Shown piece after piece: positions 1 through 10,827 of a DNA stretch of 64,000 bases. This DNA comes from Lamellibrachia satsuma. Its lineage: Eukaryota; Annelida; Polychaeta; Sabellida; Siboglinidae. Below the pieces are notes generated by a model. The model saw only the letters and a program-made list of their open reading frames with translations. It did not search any database and was not told the DNA's origin. Both the position numbers and the translations under genes were made by a program. Where the stretch lies: the NCBI GenBank assembly GCA_033239005.1, contig BSQZ01000039.1:5849816-5913815 (forward strand), given 5' to 3'. Within the stretch, counting starts at the first letter, position 1. Every line of letters starts with the position of its first letter.

Positions 1-240
1 CCCCTGCCAACAAGCCTAGATCCGCCCCTGGCCAGGAGGTGGCCGATCTCGACAGCTCCAGGTGCTTCGCAGGTACTGAACAGTTGTGGTTGTTCCGGTA
101 CTGTGAGCTCGGTGAGTCCGTGGAATAGTGGATGTGCTGCTCCAGGAGGTCCGGGTGGATCCTGGGGATAAGGGCTTGCAGGAAGGAGTACATCATAGGT
201 GGCGCCACGTGTGATATATAGCTTCCATTTCGTACGAGAC
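1..240. other. GC-rich left edge with an LTR-end-like motif
   Basis: The first ~30 bases nearly repeat the sequence at 29819-29848 (shared core ccaacaa, cctagatccgcccctgg), which there looks like the 3' end of an LTR. The stretch to about 240 is clearly GC-richer than what follows. No convincing coding frame is seen on either strand. It may be the inside edge of an LTR retroelement that continues left of the window; this is inference. Confidence 0.3.
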
Positions 241-310
241 GATTTCATGTCCTATGAGTGAGGCATGTATTTTGTCCATAAATCACAAAGGAAATATATA
301 TTGTTTTATG

Positions 311-345
311 CGAGCGTGCGTGCGTGCGTGCGTGCGTGCGTGTGT
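311..345. repeat. (GCGT)n / (GT)n microsatellite
   Basis: About six GCGT tetranucleotides run into GTGTGT. The open frames read across it are an artefact of the repeat. Confidence 0.9.
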
Positions 346-714
346 GTGGCTTACAACTTTCCCTTTGTTAAAAATGTTCTTTTCAGCCTTTCTTTTTTTC
401 CACTATTTGGTTTTCCATTTGGATTCCACCTAAGTGTTGCTCTTGATAATCTTTCTGGTGGCAGTCTCAGCACATGAACCAAGTATGAACTATCTTCTTT
501 TTGATATTTGTTGAGACATTGCCTACTTGGTATTCTTCTGTTACTTCTTTCTTGGTTTTGTGCTTTCGCCGTTGGATTACTCGGACTTTACGGAGGCATT
601 TACTGCTATTTATACCTTAAAAAAACTGAACATTACAATTTTGTTCTCCCTGTTCCGAGGAACACGTGGACATATGGTGTGCTTTTCCGGTGTGTTTCTA
701 TTTAAATTGGGACC

Positions 715-1440
715 AAGTTTTAGAAGATTGAACAAGACTGCCATCCCAGACCGCAAGTTCCAGATGGCATGAGTCAAACAATTTTATCATTTATGTATAG
801 CCCGCCCTTATCAGATATATGTCAATTCTATTTTAAAACATATTCACACTACTATCATTAACACAACCACTTGACAGTTTGTTCCATCCATTTATCACAT
901 TCTGTGAGAATGAGTACTCTCTCATGTCCAACCTACACTGTTCCTTATCTAATGCTGCTTTGTGTCATCTGGTTCTACTGCCTTCTTTAAGTTTAAAAAA
1001 AATATATTCCTATCAATATCCTCAAAACCATTCACTATTTTAAACACTTCAATTTGGTTTCCTCTTAGTCTCCCGGTCTCAAACCACATTCTAGTAAGCG
1101 GCTTTCATAACTATGGTCTCTCATTGCTCTTAGTTGATCTTCGTTGCATTCTTTCTCGCTTGTCTGTGTCCTTCTTACGATACGGCCTCCACGCTTGTAT
1201 ACAATATTCCAAATGCAGTCTAACTACTGATTTGTACAGGGGTACAATTAGCTGTTCTTCCTTATATGTGATAGTACTCCTAATTAGCCCTAGAAATTGA
1301 TTTCCTTTTGAAGCAGCAATCTCACATTGCTCTTTAATGTTAGCACTAAATGTTACTCCTAAGTCCTTTTCTTTTGTGGTTAGTACAGCATCCCCCATCT
1401 TATATTCTTCGTCCATGTCCTATGTCTATGCATCCAAATA

Positions 1441-1514
<74 letters not shown>

Positions 1515-1910
1515 GAGTATATGGCCTAATACTGATCCCTGTGGTACTCCACTCAGAACAGATTTCCAGTTTGAAATCTCACCATCTACTATTACTCTCT
1601 GTCTTCTGAGTGTAAGCCGTTTTTCCATATAGTTGATTATAGATTATATAATTACCTATGCCATGGTCTTTCAGCTTAAGTGACAATCTTTAAAGTGGCA
1701 CTTACTCGAAAACCTTCTGAAAATCAAAGTAAACAACATCCACTGGTGACCCATCATCTACCCACTTTGTAATTTCTTCCAAAAAACATAAGAGAATGGT
1801 TAGACATGACCTCGCTTTTAGGAACTACTATTGATATTTATTAATAATGTTTTACAAGGAATTCCACCAATGTGATTTGTAATTAATATTACAGTTTCCG
1901 AAATAATTTA
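715..1910 (-). mobile_element. CR1/jockey-like LINE, 5'-truncated copy
   Basis: Read on the minus strand this is the same non-LTR retrotransposon as at 6885-8940. Its 3' end (715-960) matches the 3' tail there and the three tails in the 59-63 kb array. The ORF piece 1416-1111 is homologous to the reverse transcriptase (RT) C-terminal part (motif QAWRPYRKKDTDKRERMQRR). The piece 1628-1512 carries the RT motif SGVPQGSVLG. A (TA)n tract replaces the catalytic FADD segment between them. Homology fades near 1910. It is 5' truncated and dead. Clade naming (CR1/Rex1 group versus jockey) is from general likeness only. Confidence 0.8.
1442..1508. repeat. (TA)n microsatellite inside LINE copy
   Basis: About 33 TA dinucleotides sit exactly where the RT catalytic region of this LINE copy should be. 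The expansion accompanied loss of that region. Confidence 0.95.
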
Positions 1911-1919
1911 TCAACATTT

Positions 1920-2094
1920 CTTTGGATCTGTATTTGTACTTCTTTGAGTTTTCTCTGTCAGTTCATGCAATACAGTGACCGTCAGGTGTTGCCACCTATT
2001 GTACGGAAATAATGTAGACTGATTCTATCGGCTGTTCAACGACGCGTGTCTGGCTCCTTTTATCGCTGTTAAAATATACAACATTGGCGATGAG
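1920..2094 (+). mobile_element. probable Ty3/Gypsy LTR end and primer-binding region
   Basis: The sequence ...tatacaaca at 2075-2083 followed by ttggcgatgag at 2084-2094 matches the usual layout of Gypsy elements, where an LTR ending in CA is followed closely by TTGGCGACGAG-type sequence. The gag frame begins just after it (around 2087). The left limit of the LTR is not visible because the LINE copy abuts it. No tRNA match was tested. Confidence 0.45.
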
Positions 2095-2960
2095 TGAAGT
2101 ACAAACTTTTGACGTTCACGGGGACGCAAACAGTATGTGTCAAAGGTGGGAGCGATGGCTCCGAGCTTTGAATTGTACCGTGCCAAACACAGGGGAGACA
2201 TATACATCAGCAAAGGAGAAAATAACAGCGTATTTCACTCCGCTAAAGAACACTTTGCATAACCGTCATCCATTCCGCAAGGAGAGGCAAACGGAATGGG
2301 AAAGTGTGGCACAATTCGTGACACGACTGCGACAGCCAGCGATTCTGTGCGAGTTTGGTGCCACATTGACGATGTTATAAGGGACCAAGTGATGACCAAT
2401 TGCCAGTCGATACGACTCAGAACGAAGCGGTTGTCAGAGCGTGATCTGAAACTTGAGCGTGTGGTTGACCTCACAGTTGCCATGGAGACGTCAGTACGGC
2501 AAGCGGAGCGGATGACCCAGGATGCCGAGCGAGTGAATATGGTGAGTGGGGCAGGTTGGCGAGGAAGGCAGAAACAATCCAAGGTGAACGACAGATGTGC
2601 CAGTCACGACTGGCGTAGAAAATGTGGTCGACGGGTCCACACAGCTGATGTCGCTGCGCACATACTGCCAAGTGTTACACGTGTGGCCAGACGGGGCACT
2701 TCAGCAAGATGTGCGGCCGTCACAAGAAACAGACACAGTCGAGACACTGCCCAAAACATACCGTGAAATATGTTACGGACGAACCCAGTGACAGTGGCTC
2801 TGACAATGACTGTCAGAAAGGATACACGTTCTCAACATCACACGGTGAAACAGTGACGGTAGCAACTGGCAACGTCCCGGTAACCATGCTGTTATAGGGA
2901 CGGCAGTGTTAGATGAGCCATTTTTCATTCTTTTTGATGTCGATGTCGCAATCATATTCA
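2087..2960 (+). pseudogene. gag: Ty3/Gypsy gag polyprotein remnant
   Basis: Gag packages retrotransposon RNA into virus-like particles. The frame from 2087 opens with a typical Gypsy gag start (residues like QTFDVHGDANSMCQRWERW) and continues through a capsid-like segment (ESVAQFVTRLRQ, 2311-2346). After frame changes, a CCHC zinc knuckle CYTCGQTGHFSKMC (CX2CX4HX4C) appears at about 2673-2714 in another frame, followed by an acidic linker DEPSDSGSDNDCQ. Several stops and shifts separate these pieces, so it is a pseudogene. No protease, RT or integrase of this element follows within the next few kb, so the copy is a 5' fragment. Confidence 0.8.
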
Positions 2961-3990
2961 TAAGTCAAGAATGTTTTTACTCACATAAACTATAATTATT
3001 AATATATCATTGCATACCAAGATAATATATTTAGCATGCATAGATAATTATATCTAGCTGATTCAAATCTAACTGGCTCAACGAACACTTGGTGTGGGGT
3101 AAATTGAGCAACAGTAAAATTAAAAAACGCTGCTTATTCTTAATATTATGCAGTACCAGTTGTTGGTTCACAATATTTCACCATTTTGTGCCGCATGGCG
3201 ATGTCTGAGCTAACGGTGACCTTGAAACTGTGTTCGTCATGAATGAAGCAATCCCACAAGCTGCAGAATCATAAATGTTTAAATAAATAATAACGATATC
3301 AGTATTATATGCTAGCTAACAGTATCTTTCACAATTAATATCCACTTTAATGTTAACAAAACATTTCCATATTAAATGTGTGTTTTTTTTTGCATTGATC
3401 AGTCAACATTTATTCAGCTCATGTAATTAATTTGGAGAAACAAGTACAGTTTTAGAACATCGGTGACATCGAAGTAATGCCAACATTCGTTATCATTGAA
3501 ACCGTGACGGAAAATCGAAAGGCAATAACACGCGTAAACATGGACCAGCGCCCATTGTTTAAATTTTGCTAAACGCTGCACATACTTAGTTGTGCTGCAT
3601 CATCATGGTAACGGTTTATAATCGTGTTTATGCCATTTATATGACATCCTATACCGATCTATAAACGAACTTAGAAGCTGAACGTAGGATATGTCACTGA
3701 TTACATATACGAATGGCGCATCACATGAAATTAATATAAAAAAACAAGACATGCATACTAAGCCAATGTAGTGGCGGTGGCAGTGTCACACCCCTTCAGT
3801 TACCTAGGATGCCTCTGTTAGAGAAAAGTGATGGTGAATCTACAAACGGGTTTCAGTATGTTCACACAAACACTCTCTTGGACGTGCCGCCTGTCCCTAA
3901 ACATCCAAACAAATATACGTTCACGGCTGTGTTCCTATTTCGTGGAAATCACAGTCAGGTTGGAACTCTCACTGGCAGTGGTCGTGCCAT
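2960..3990. other. AT-rich non-coding with an old duplicated segment
   Basis: No coding frame is supported. The part 3290-3430 (aatatccactttaatgttaac, then a T-run and a cattgatcagtcaacatttattcag-like segment) is an old relative of the repeats at 14170-14310 and 18560-18770. This shows that the same duplicated block once existed here. Confidence 0.5.
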
Positions 3991-3992
3991 CC

Positions 3993-4095
3993 TAGCGGAC
4001 GTAATGGTCGACACCGTCGCCACTCTACACGTCGTTAAACAAGGTCTCGTCAATGTGCAAGTAGCACATAGCCGTTTTATTGAAGTCCTGGCCTT
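3993..4095 (-). pseudogene. decayed PAN/apple domain fragment
   Basis: On the minus strand this reads KTAMCYLHIDETLFNDV, a stop, SGDGVDHYVR and another stop. It is clearly the paralogue of the last third of the PAN exon at 4997-4753 (KCYLHFNETSFNDVYSGDGFDHYIR). The upstream two-thirds is not recognisable and a stop interrupts the piece. It lies just downstream of the intact PAN exon on the same strand, so it is a dead tandem duplicate. Confidence 0.8.
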
Positions 4096-4752
4096 ATCAT
4101 GATTTTTGTGATTTATTTTATTTTAATTTAACACATAAGATTATAGGTCAAATAAATACGTACAAGTCAAAATCATTTGTGATTTTGATTCGTAAGAAAC
4201 ATCCGTCCTTTAATACGTTATCCTCCAGCTAGCTAAGCCAAGACAAGGACCAGTATAAAAAGGTATGCACACGCAATATGTTAGTAGCGTATAATCACGG
4301 AGACTCGTTGTACATGGTTCGGTTGCTAGCGTTAGAGCCACCTTTATGCTTAACACATTTCTTTATGTCATAACGAAATAGGTTAATATATCTGTATCCA
4401 GTGCGATGTGTTCGCATAATGCGCCGTTGACCGACATCAAATACTGTTTTGTTATATATGATACATTTTAGATGATGCGTTTTGAAAATCATATATTCGT
4501 TTGTATCTAGTGAAGGTAATATACTATTGTTTGCGTACTTATCCCCATCAAGCCCATGTGTGTGTCACATAAGGCTCGCGATAATATACACACTTCCAAT
4601 AGACTAAACTGATTGTTGTAGTACATTTCACAACATATATATTATAATGTCAAGGCTGTGTAATGAACACAGCGAGGTTACAGCATCAACACATTCGACA
4701 CTGTGTACAATTCAGCATAACTGAAGGATCATATCAACATATTGACGTCATC

Positions 4753-4997
4753 CTATTCCGGTGGAGTTGTCTGGCAAAACTGACGGATGTAATGGTCGAA
4801 GCCATCGCCACTGTACACATCGTTAAACGAAGTCTCGTTAAAGTGCAGGTAGCACTTGGCTCGGGTGTTGAAGTTAAAACCAAGACACGTCATTTGGTCG
4901 AGACAGCTCTTCTTGCAGTCTTCCAGCGTGGCAGCGTTCGCCTTAACTCCGTCGTAGGCAAACTTGTTCTCAAACTTAATGAAGTCTCCACATGCGG
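4753..4997 (-). CDS. PAN/apple domain, terminal exon of secreted FN2-PAN protein
   Basis: PAN/apple domains are extracellular disulfide-stabilised modules that bind proteins or carbohydrates. The minus-strand exon gives 80 residues then TAG. It starts ACGDFIKFENKFAY and has cysteines at exon residues 2, 27, 31, 37, 48 and 74, the six-cysteine PAN spacing (CKKSCLDQMTCLGFNF in the core). The splice acceptor is strong: a pyrimidine-rich TTCCTTGATATCCTTCCTC ending in TTCAG just above 4997. The exon starts with two bases of a split codon (phase 1), which fits the phase-1 donors of the FN2 exons upstream on this strand (5830-5663, 16937-16770). It lacks an initiator Met because it is an internal/terminal exon. 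Domain identity is by pattern, not search. Confidence 0.85.
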
Positions 4998-5013
4998 CTG
5001 AAGAGGAAGGATA

Positions 5014-5262
5014 TCAAGGAATGTCAGTCACGATTTTAAAGGTGGAAAGACAGTTGTGCTTCTGATTAAGAAACAACCATGCTTTAAAATATACTCTCAT
5101 GTCAAGATCGTTACGTATACAAAATGGTGCATTAACTAGTACCCAATGGGTGTTTGCCGTAGAAGATATTTTTCGATGTGTGCATTTTGAAAAAACATTA
5201 TATTCTCTAATTATTGAAAGGTAAAACCACAGGTAAAAATTGAATGTTGTAATGCATTTCAT
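5014..5262 (-). other. intron sequence shared between FN2 units
   Basis: The sequence 5020-5460 between the PAN and FN2 exons is homologous to 16260-16680 and to the intron parts of the 1.53-kb array at 58.9-64 kb (for example tggcgcattaacgagtaccc-like and attttattcaggtggtgttc). The reading frames across it differ between copies, so it is intron, not coding. Confidence 0.65.
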
Positions 5263-5662
5263 TGCATCTACTTTTTATAACGTTATATATGTTACAACAG
5301 CACAATAAGGTGCAGCACAATACAATGACCACATTTTATTCAGGTGGTGTTCATCTGAAACTAATAAACATACATTTACAATCGTGTGTCTTGTTGTCGA
5401 TTTTTACACAATCCACAACAACAGGTGCAAATAAGATGATTGTGTGTGTGTGATACCGAACACATTATATATTAGTTTACACTGCAACTTAAATTGACAT
5501 TCAATGTAATCAATACGGAAGTGATAGTGTTTGCTAGTAGCCAACATTGTACTGAAACTACATACATAAAAACTGTTCCGGTGAGAAATATGTCATAATC
5601 AACTTGAAGGAATACCAATATGTTTTGGCAACAACCGTTAAAACACGTGCACTGATATGAAC

Positions 5663-5830
5663 CTGTTTTGTTGAAGTCACAGTAGCCCATTTTACGGTCT
5701 TTGTCGTAATCATTGGTGAGGGCACACCACGGTTCCTTGACGGTGACATATTCGGTAGTACAACTACTGAAGGTCTTGCCGAAAGCATTGAAAGGAAATA
5801 CACACTTGTTTCCAGACTTCGTGTACACAA
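5663..5830 (-). CDS. fibronectin type II domain exon
   Basis: FN2 domains are small extracellular modules with two disulfides that bind collagen, glycans or lipids. The exon encodes VYTKSGNKCVFPFNAFGKTF, SCTTEYVTVKEPWCALTNDY and GYCDFNKT, with the four FN2 cysteines (CVFPF, SCTT, WC, YC) in order. It is exactly 168 nt. The acceptor is a T-rich tract ending TTTTTCAG above 5830. The donor is AACAG/GTTCAT below 5663. Both ends are phase 1, so the exon can be inserted or skipped without shifting frame and joins in frame to the PAN exon at 4997. Confidence 0.85.
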
Positions 5831-6139
5831 CTGAAAAATTAAAAATAAACTGCAGCACACACCACCGCACATATGTTGTAACCCGGATAACCATTGCAAC
5901 AAAATGTATGATTAATAAACATATAAGTTGAATTTTAAGAAATAACCTTTTGTAGCCTGGTTACGTTCACCTAATTCCAAAGTATGCGAATGTTAGAATC
6001 TGACTATTTAAAATACTTACTCATTTATTTAGACTAAAAACCGTGTAAATATACTTCAAAGTTAGTGAACGCTTGATGAAATCGCAGTGCTAGTTTAATC
6101 CTGCTGGCAACCAAAAACTAGTTCTCTAGAGGCTAATCT

Positions 6140-6290
6140 CGGCATGTGTATTTCTCATTGTCCGAGTCACTCGCGTATCCAGACGTAAAATGATCCAATA
6201 TCACATCATTTAGTGCGCTACGGTCGGCATCGCAGTAGTATATATTTAGCCGTCTTGCATCGTTCATATACTGCATGTCGGAACTAGAGC
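6140..6290 (-). other. conserved minus-strand coding-like fragment, copy 1
   Basis: The minus strand reads YMNDARRLNIYYCDADRSAL then NDVILDHFTSGYASDSDNEK and YTCRD, stop. The near-identical peptide at 17405-17226 shows amino-acid conservation across two diverged copies. The family is not recognised. Here the N-terminal lead-in (NEKALVPTC) is thrown out of frame by a base change near 6265. It may be an exon of the FN2 gene family or part of an older mobile element. Confidence 0.4.
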
Positions 6291-6299
6291 TTTTTCATT

Positions 6300-6885
6300 T
6301 GATGCACCGACTCTGAGGAACTATAGCAACATTTCACTGTAAACAAAAAACCCACCTGTTTAAACTTACTTATCCTCCATAGCTACCAGTACCAATCAAG
6401 TTAATAACTGGAACTGCTTAACCTCTTTTGTTTTGATGCAACTGCCAATATGGCTACACCCAGCATACAGGGTACTGCGAACATTGACACACTTCACCGG
6501 CATGGATTTATGAAACAATGAACTGTGAATATCGCTACCCTCAGCATACTGTGGACAACCTTGATGCACTTAGCTCCCAGACGGAATAATGTAGAATCTT
6601 GAAGCAGTCATTCATTCGACCCGAGAAATGTCGGATTCGACAGAGAAGTACTGTTGAAAATGTCATAAACAATACATCATGTTGAATTGCATAAAATTTT
6701 TTCATGAAGCAGTGACTGAAATACAAATATTGCTGTACTGAACCTGCAGTGTACAATACATGTATGAAATTACAAAATCTCATAAAATATATAATAAATG
6801 GTGTTATATTTAAGCAAAGATATTGTTTTTATTCACAAAAACCGTTTAACACTCTATATGGAACAACAATTTAACAAGATTTAAC
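6300..6885. other. no gene seen
   Basis: AT-rich intronic or intergenic sequence. The longest frame (minus, 6783-6541) has no recognisable motif, and no repeat copy elsewhere in the window was noticed. Confidence 0.5.
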
Positions 6886-8940
6886 AAGATTTGCCATCCA
6901 AGCCAAAGGCCCAGATGGCAAGTGGACAAGGAAGCCATTGGCTTATCGAGAGTCCAACAATGTTCACCTACTTATAACCCGCCCTCCTGATATATGTGTC
7001 AACCTTGTTTTTAAACATATTCACGCTGCTAGCAGTTACACAATCTGTAGACAATTTGTTCCATTCATTTATTGTCCTCTGTGAGAACGAGTGCTTCCTG
7101 ATGTCCAATCTACATTAATCCTTTACTAATTTTACCTCATGTCCTCCAGTTCTGCTATCCTTCTTGAGTGAGAAAAACATATTTCTATCAATATTTTCAT
7201 ACCCATTCAATATCTTAAAAACTTCAATCTGATCTCCTCTTAACCTCCTTGTCTCTAGTGTTGTTAAACCACATTCTTTCAGGCGTTCTTCATAACTAAG
7301 GTCTCTAAGTTCTGGAATCATTTTAGTTGCTCTCCTTTGTATGCGTTCAAGCGTATCTATATCCTTCTTACGATATGGTCTCCATGCTTGTATACAGTAT
7401 TTTAAACGAGGTCTAACTATTGCTTTATAAAGAGGTATAATTAACTTTTTTCCCTTGTATGTTATATTTCTTCTAATCAATCCAAGAATTTGATTACCCT
7501 TTAAAGCTGCAATACCACACTGCTCTGAAACTTTCATATCAGCGCTTATTGCAACTCATAAGTCCTTTTCTTTTACAGTAGTACCCAGAACAGTATCTCC
7601 CATTTTATAATTTACATTCAAGTTCCCATGTCCTGTATGTAGGCATTTACATTTCCCAAAATTGAACAGCATCTGCCATTTCTCAGACCATTTCACTAAT
7701 CTGTCTAGATCGTTTTGTAAATGTTGTTTATCACCATCAGTATTAACCTTTCTAAACAGTTTTGTGTCATCCGCAAATTTCAGTACGTTACTTGTTATAC
7801 TGTCGTCCAAGTCATTGATATAAATTAAGAATAATATAGGTCTTAATACTGATCCTTGAGGTACCCCACTCAAAACCGATTTCCAATTTGAAACTTCTCC
7901 ATCTACTACAACTCGTTGTCTTCTGTCAGTCAGCCATTGTTCTATCCAGTCAGTTATGCTATCCCCGATACCATGGGCTTTTAATTTAAGTAGCAATCTT
8001 TGATGTGGCACTTTGTCAAAAGCTTTCTGAAAATCAAAGTAGGTAATATCTACTGGCGATCCCACGTCTATCCACTTAGTGATTTCTTCCAAAAAACATA
8101 ACATATTTGTTAAGCATGACCTCGCTTTAAAGAATCCATGTTGAGATGAATTTAATAGTTTATGCTTAACGAGGAAGTCCACCATATGGTCTTTAATTAA
8201 CCTTTCTAATAATTTACAAATCACTGACGTTAAACTCACTGGTCTGTAATTCTCTGACTTATTTCTCGAACCCTTTTTAAATAATGGTATGATGTTTGCT
8301 TCTTTCCATTCAAACGGAACAACTCCCTCTTTTAATGACAAGTTGAATACTCTTGCAAGTGGTATACTGATTTGATCTACTGTTTCCATTAGTAATTTTG
8401 GAGGATCCCATCCACTCCCGGTGATTTGTTATCCTTCATTGCCTTTATTTTCTTAGCTACCAATTCTGGAGTTACAACTAACGGTCCTAAATATTCAGAT
8501 TTAGCCCCCTGAAATTTAGCATCAGCAACTGGTAATGAACTAATATCTTCTTTGGTAAACACTGAACTGAAGTAACCATTTAGGTCTTCCGCCATTAAAA
8601 ACCCCTGTGATATTATATTTCCAGCACTGTCTTCTAGAGGTCCAACCTTGTCTTGTACGTCTTTTTGCTGTCATTTTGTATGCTACATGCCAGTTTTTGC
8701 TCATAGCTTCTTTTAGATTGTCTGATTTCAGTTGTAGCTGCATTAAGTGCCTCTTTGTATTTTGCATATTCTTCTTCCTTTCTGGTACGCCTATAAACCC
8801 TCCACATAGTTTGTTTTAGCATTATTTTTCTAATAGCCTCTTTTGACAAGTGTTTCTTTCTACACCGTTTTCCTTGTTTTCGGAAGGGAACAAATTTATC
8901 GATGATACTCTCAATTAGTATATATTTCTCAAACAATTAT
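6885..8940 (-). mobile_element. CR1/jockey-like LINE, longest copy
   Basis: This non-LTR retrotransposon lies on the minus strand with its 3' end at about 6885. That end is a short direct repeat of tttaacaagat, which recurs at the ends of the related tails at 59.6, 61.1 and 62.7 kb. Coding remains run from the endonuclease-RT linker (8936-8634) through RT (8595-7556) to the C-terminal region (7537-7115). The endonuclease is missing, so the copy is 5' truncated near 8940. It is the reference copy for the fragment at 715-1910 and the short tails in the right-hand array. Confidence 0.85.
7115..8936 (-). pseudogene. LINE reverse transcriptase
   Basis: Target-primed RT of the LINE. Visible in order: basic linker (CRKKHLSKEAIRKIMLK), fingers motif KDNKSPGVDGI near 8410, EANIIPLFKKGSRNKSENYR and PVSLTSVICKLLE, palm motif DFQKAFDKVPH, SGVPQGSVL near 7870, catalytic FADDTKLF near 7770, thumb, and the C-terminal AWRPYRKKD segment. 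Breaks are few: a frame change at about 8389, and one in-frame TGA near 7555 (KEKDL stop VAISAD) between two otherwise continuous parts, plus frame changes in the linker. The catalytic FADD is intact, but the missing N-terminus makes it inactive. Confidence 0.85.
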
Positions 8941-9009
8941 TTCACCTTGCAAGAATATTTGGCGCTCTATGAATATAACATTATTTGGCAGGGAAAGAGA
9001 GCCCAGGCT

Positions 9010-9490
9010 CTGCCAAAATTATACAAATATCTTCATTATGAAGTTATGGCTTTTAGTGAGATGTGTTGGTATGTTGAGATAATATGCTAATTAGCCATTG
9101 ATGACTTATTAATCGAGTTACTATTAATAATAAATGACATATATATATATATATTTATGACCCTACTTAATGTATTTTTAAATTATATAAATATCTTCAT
9201 AATGATGGAATATATGGTCTTTTATCAAAAGGTGTTGACCTGTTGAGCTTGCGCAATAATTAGACAATATTGACTTATTAATAGTATAAATTTAGATTTT
9301 AAATGACTGTGTAATGTATATTTATCGCCCTGTTTTATGAATTTGTAAACCCTGAATAAATTATACAAATTTCTTCATAATCTTGGAAGTTATGGCATTT
9401 TATCAAAATGTATCAATCTGCTGACTTCATGCACTAACGAACCAATGTTCACCTATTGATTGCAAAAACTGGGTTACTATTAATTATACG
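9010..9490. repeat. degenerate ~170-bp satellite-like tandem repeat, three monomers
   Basis: Three monomers start near 9018, 9181 and 9358 with related text (attatacaaatatcttcat, aattatataaatatcttcat, aaattatacaaatttcttcat). Each continues through a gttatggc/tttta segment, a gttgacc-like segment and an attgacttattaat-like segment. Monomers differ by many substitutions, so the array is old. Confidence 0.65.
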
Positions 9491-9706
9491 TGATATGATA
9501 CATGAAATATAGGGAATACATTAACATTTGTGAATATATCAACTATGGTGGATACATGAACTATGGGGAATACAGGAACAATTGTGGATACGTGAACTAT
9601 GTTGTGTACATGAACTGTGGTGAATACATGAAATATGGTGGATACGTAAACTATACATGAACTATGGTGGATAAGTGAATTACGGTGGATACATGAACTA
9701 TGGTGA
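9490..9706. repeat. ~18-bp imperfect minisatellite
   Basis: The unit gatacatgaactatggtg recurs about a dozen times with substitutions. Minus-strand frames with repeated HV/TIVHV peptides are translations of this repeat and are not genes. Confidence 0.85.
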
Positions 9707-9744
9707 AATATATGCTGTTTTTTGCACGAGAAAGCGACACCTTG

Positions 9745-10239
9745 CAATGGGCCTCCGTCCAAAGACCGAATTCGACATCGGTATGCGAACTCGTGACGAA
9801 TGTCACTTTTTCATCAATCGCATCGTCGATCATCCGATCGGTTGCGTCGACGTGACCCTTCCAGCCTACGCAAGAACACAGCTCTCATCGGTCTTCAAAT
9901 ACAACATATGTCTTTTCCGCTGTCTGGCCTTTCATTGAGGATGCGACGTACGTTGTTTGGAAATGTATACACTTATTTGAAGAAGGTGCTCCCGTTGCTG
10001 CAACTGTCGGAATGTCTACCAATTACATTGCAAAATTATACACTAACTTGAAGAAGTTGCTCCCGTTGCTAGAAGATAAGAAGCAAATACAAAAGATTAG
10101 CCACATTAAGAACATTGTCAACCATATTACAATATATGACGGTAACATAGAAAGATATAGTAAAAATAATGATTCCATTAATATAGAAAATCACATCATG
10201 CCAGGTATTTGTAGTTTGTTAAATATAAACATTTACTAA
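9745..10239 (+). pseudogene. unidentified ORF family X, copy 1
   Basis: Two coding-like blocks on the plus strand. The first (9745-9940) has RTRDECHFFINRIVDHPIGC and VDVTLPAYART, paralogous to 17490-17560. The second (10012-10239) has MSTNYIAKLYTNLKKLLPLL, EDKKQIQKISHIKNIVNHIT and a C-terminal NIENHIMPGICSLLNINIY before the stop. It is paralogous to 15892-16133. The C-terminus also recurs at 59.9, 61.4 and 63.0 kb. Frame changes separate the blocks. Amino-acid similarity across copies and the shared stop position argue this was a real protein. The family is not recognised. Confidence 0.5.
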
Positions 10240-10817
10240 AGCATACATTATGTTATGCATTCACATGTAATACATTATTATTGCTTGGTTACTTCATATA
10301 TACATTGATGCAATAAGGTGGGAAACTGGGGTAAATTATTTACAAAGTAATACACGAAACTTACTTTTCATTCCAGCATATTATTGGATATGAACGAAAT
10401 AACACAAAGACAGTAATAAGTATAACTTGGACACCAACTTGGCTTGGGGTTAGTTGCAACTGTGAACTCTTAATCCAAGATGGCGTCCGATAACGAAGCT
10501 TAGTGAGGAGTAATGAAATCAGTATTGTATGACTTAATATGTGTTAGTTAACAGCACCGTTCACAATTACGGTAAGAATGAACAAAAGACACTCACGGAT
10601 ACTTAATGTTATGTTGGCTGCATAAGTGAAAACGGTTTCGTTCAACACCTTATTTCAATAACTCAAACCCCTAATGATATATAAAAAAGAAACACCTTCT
10701 TACCAGGTTTCGTTGTGGTGGCTGCAATAATAAACATAACTGTTTTAGTGACAGAAAATACAATACAAGTTATTGAAAACTTTTTCGCGTAAACGGAATT
10801 TACAGTATTGCAGTCCT
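10240..10817. other. duplicated non-coding block (pre-insertion flank of the RTE element)
   Basis: 10255-10620 parallels 16140-16400 and 60000-60240 (tgcttggttacttcatatat, ggacatgaata-like, gacagtaataagcataactt-like). 10790-10827 parallels 18490-18530. No gene is seen. Confidence 0.55.
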
Positions 10818-10827
10818 AACGGACAAT
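10818..10827 (+). repeat. left target-site duplication of RTE-like LINE
   Basis: aacggacaat occurs here and again at 14149-14158, immediately flanking the LINE. The empty paralogous site at 18521-18530 reads taatggacaat with the same sequence on both sides. Confidence 0.75.

Noticed and set aside
4663..5001. 112-residue plus-strand frame
   Set aside because: Shadow of the minus-strand PAN exon.
5713..5931. Plus-strand frames over the FN2 exons (also 16708, 59225, 60780)
   Set aside because: Shadows of the minus-strand FN2 exons, which have the cysteines and splice sites.
9484..9833. HV/TIVHV-repeat minus-strand protein
   Set aside because: Read-through of the 18-bp minisatellite.
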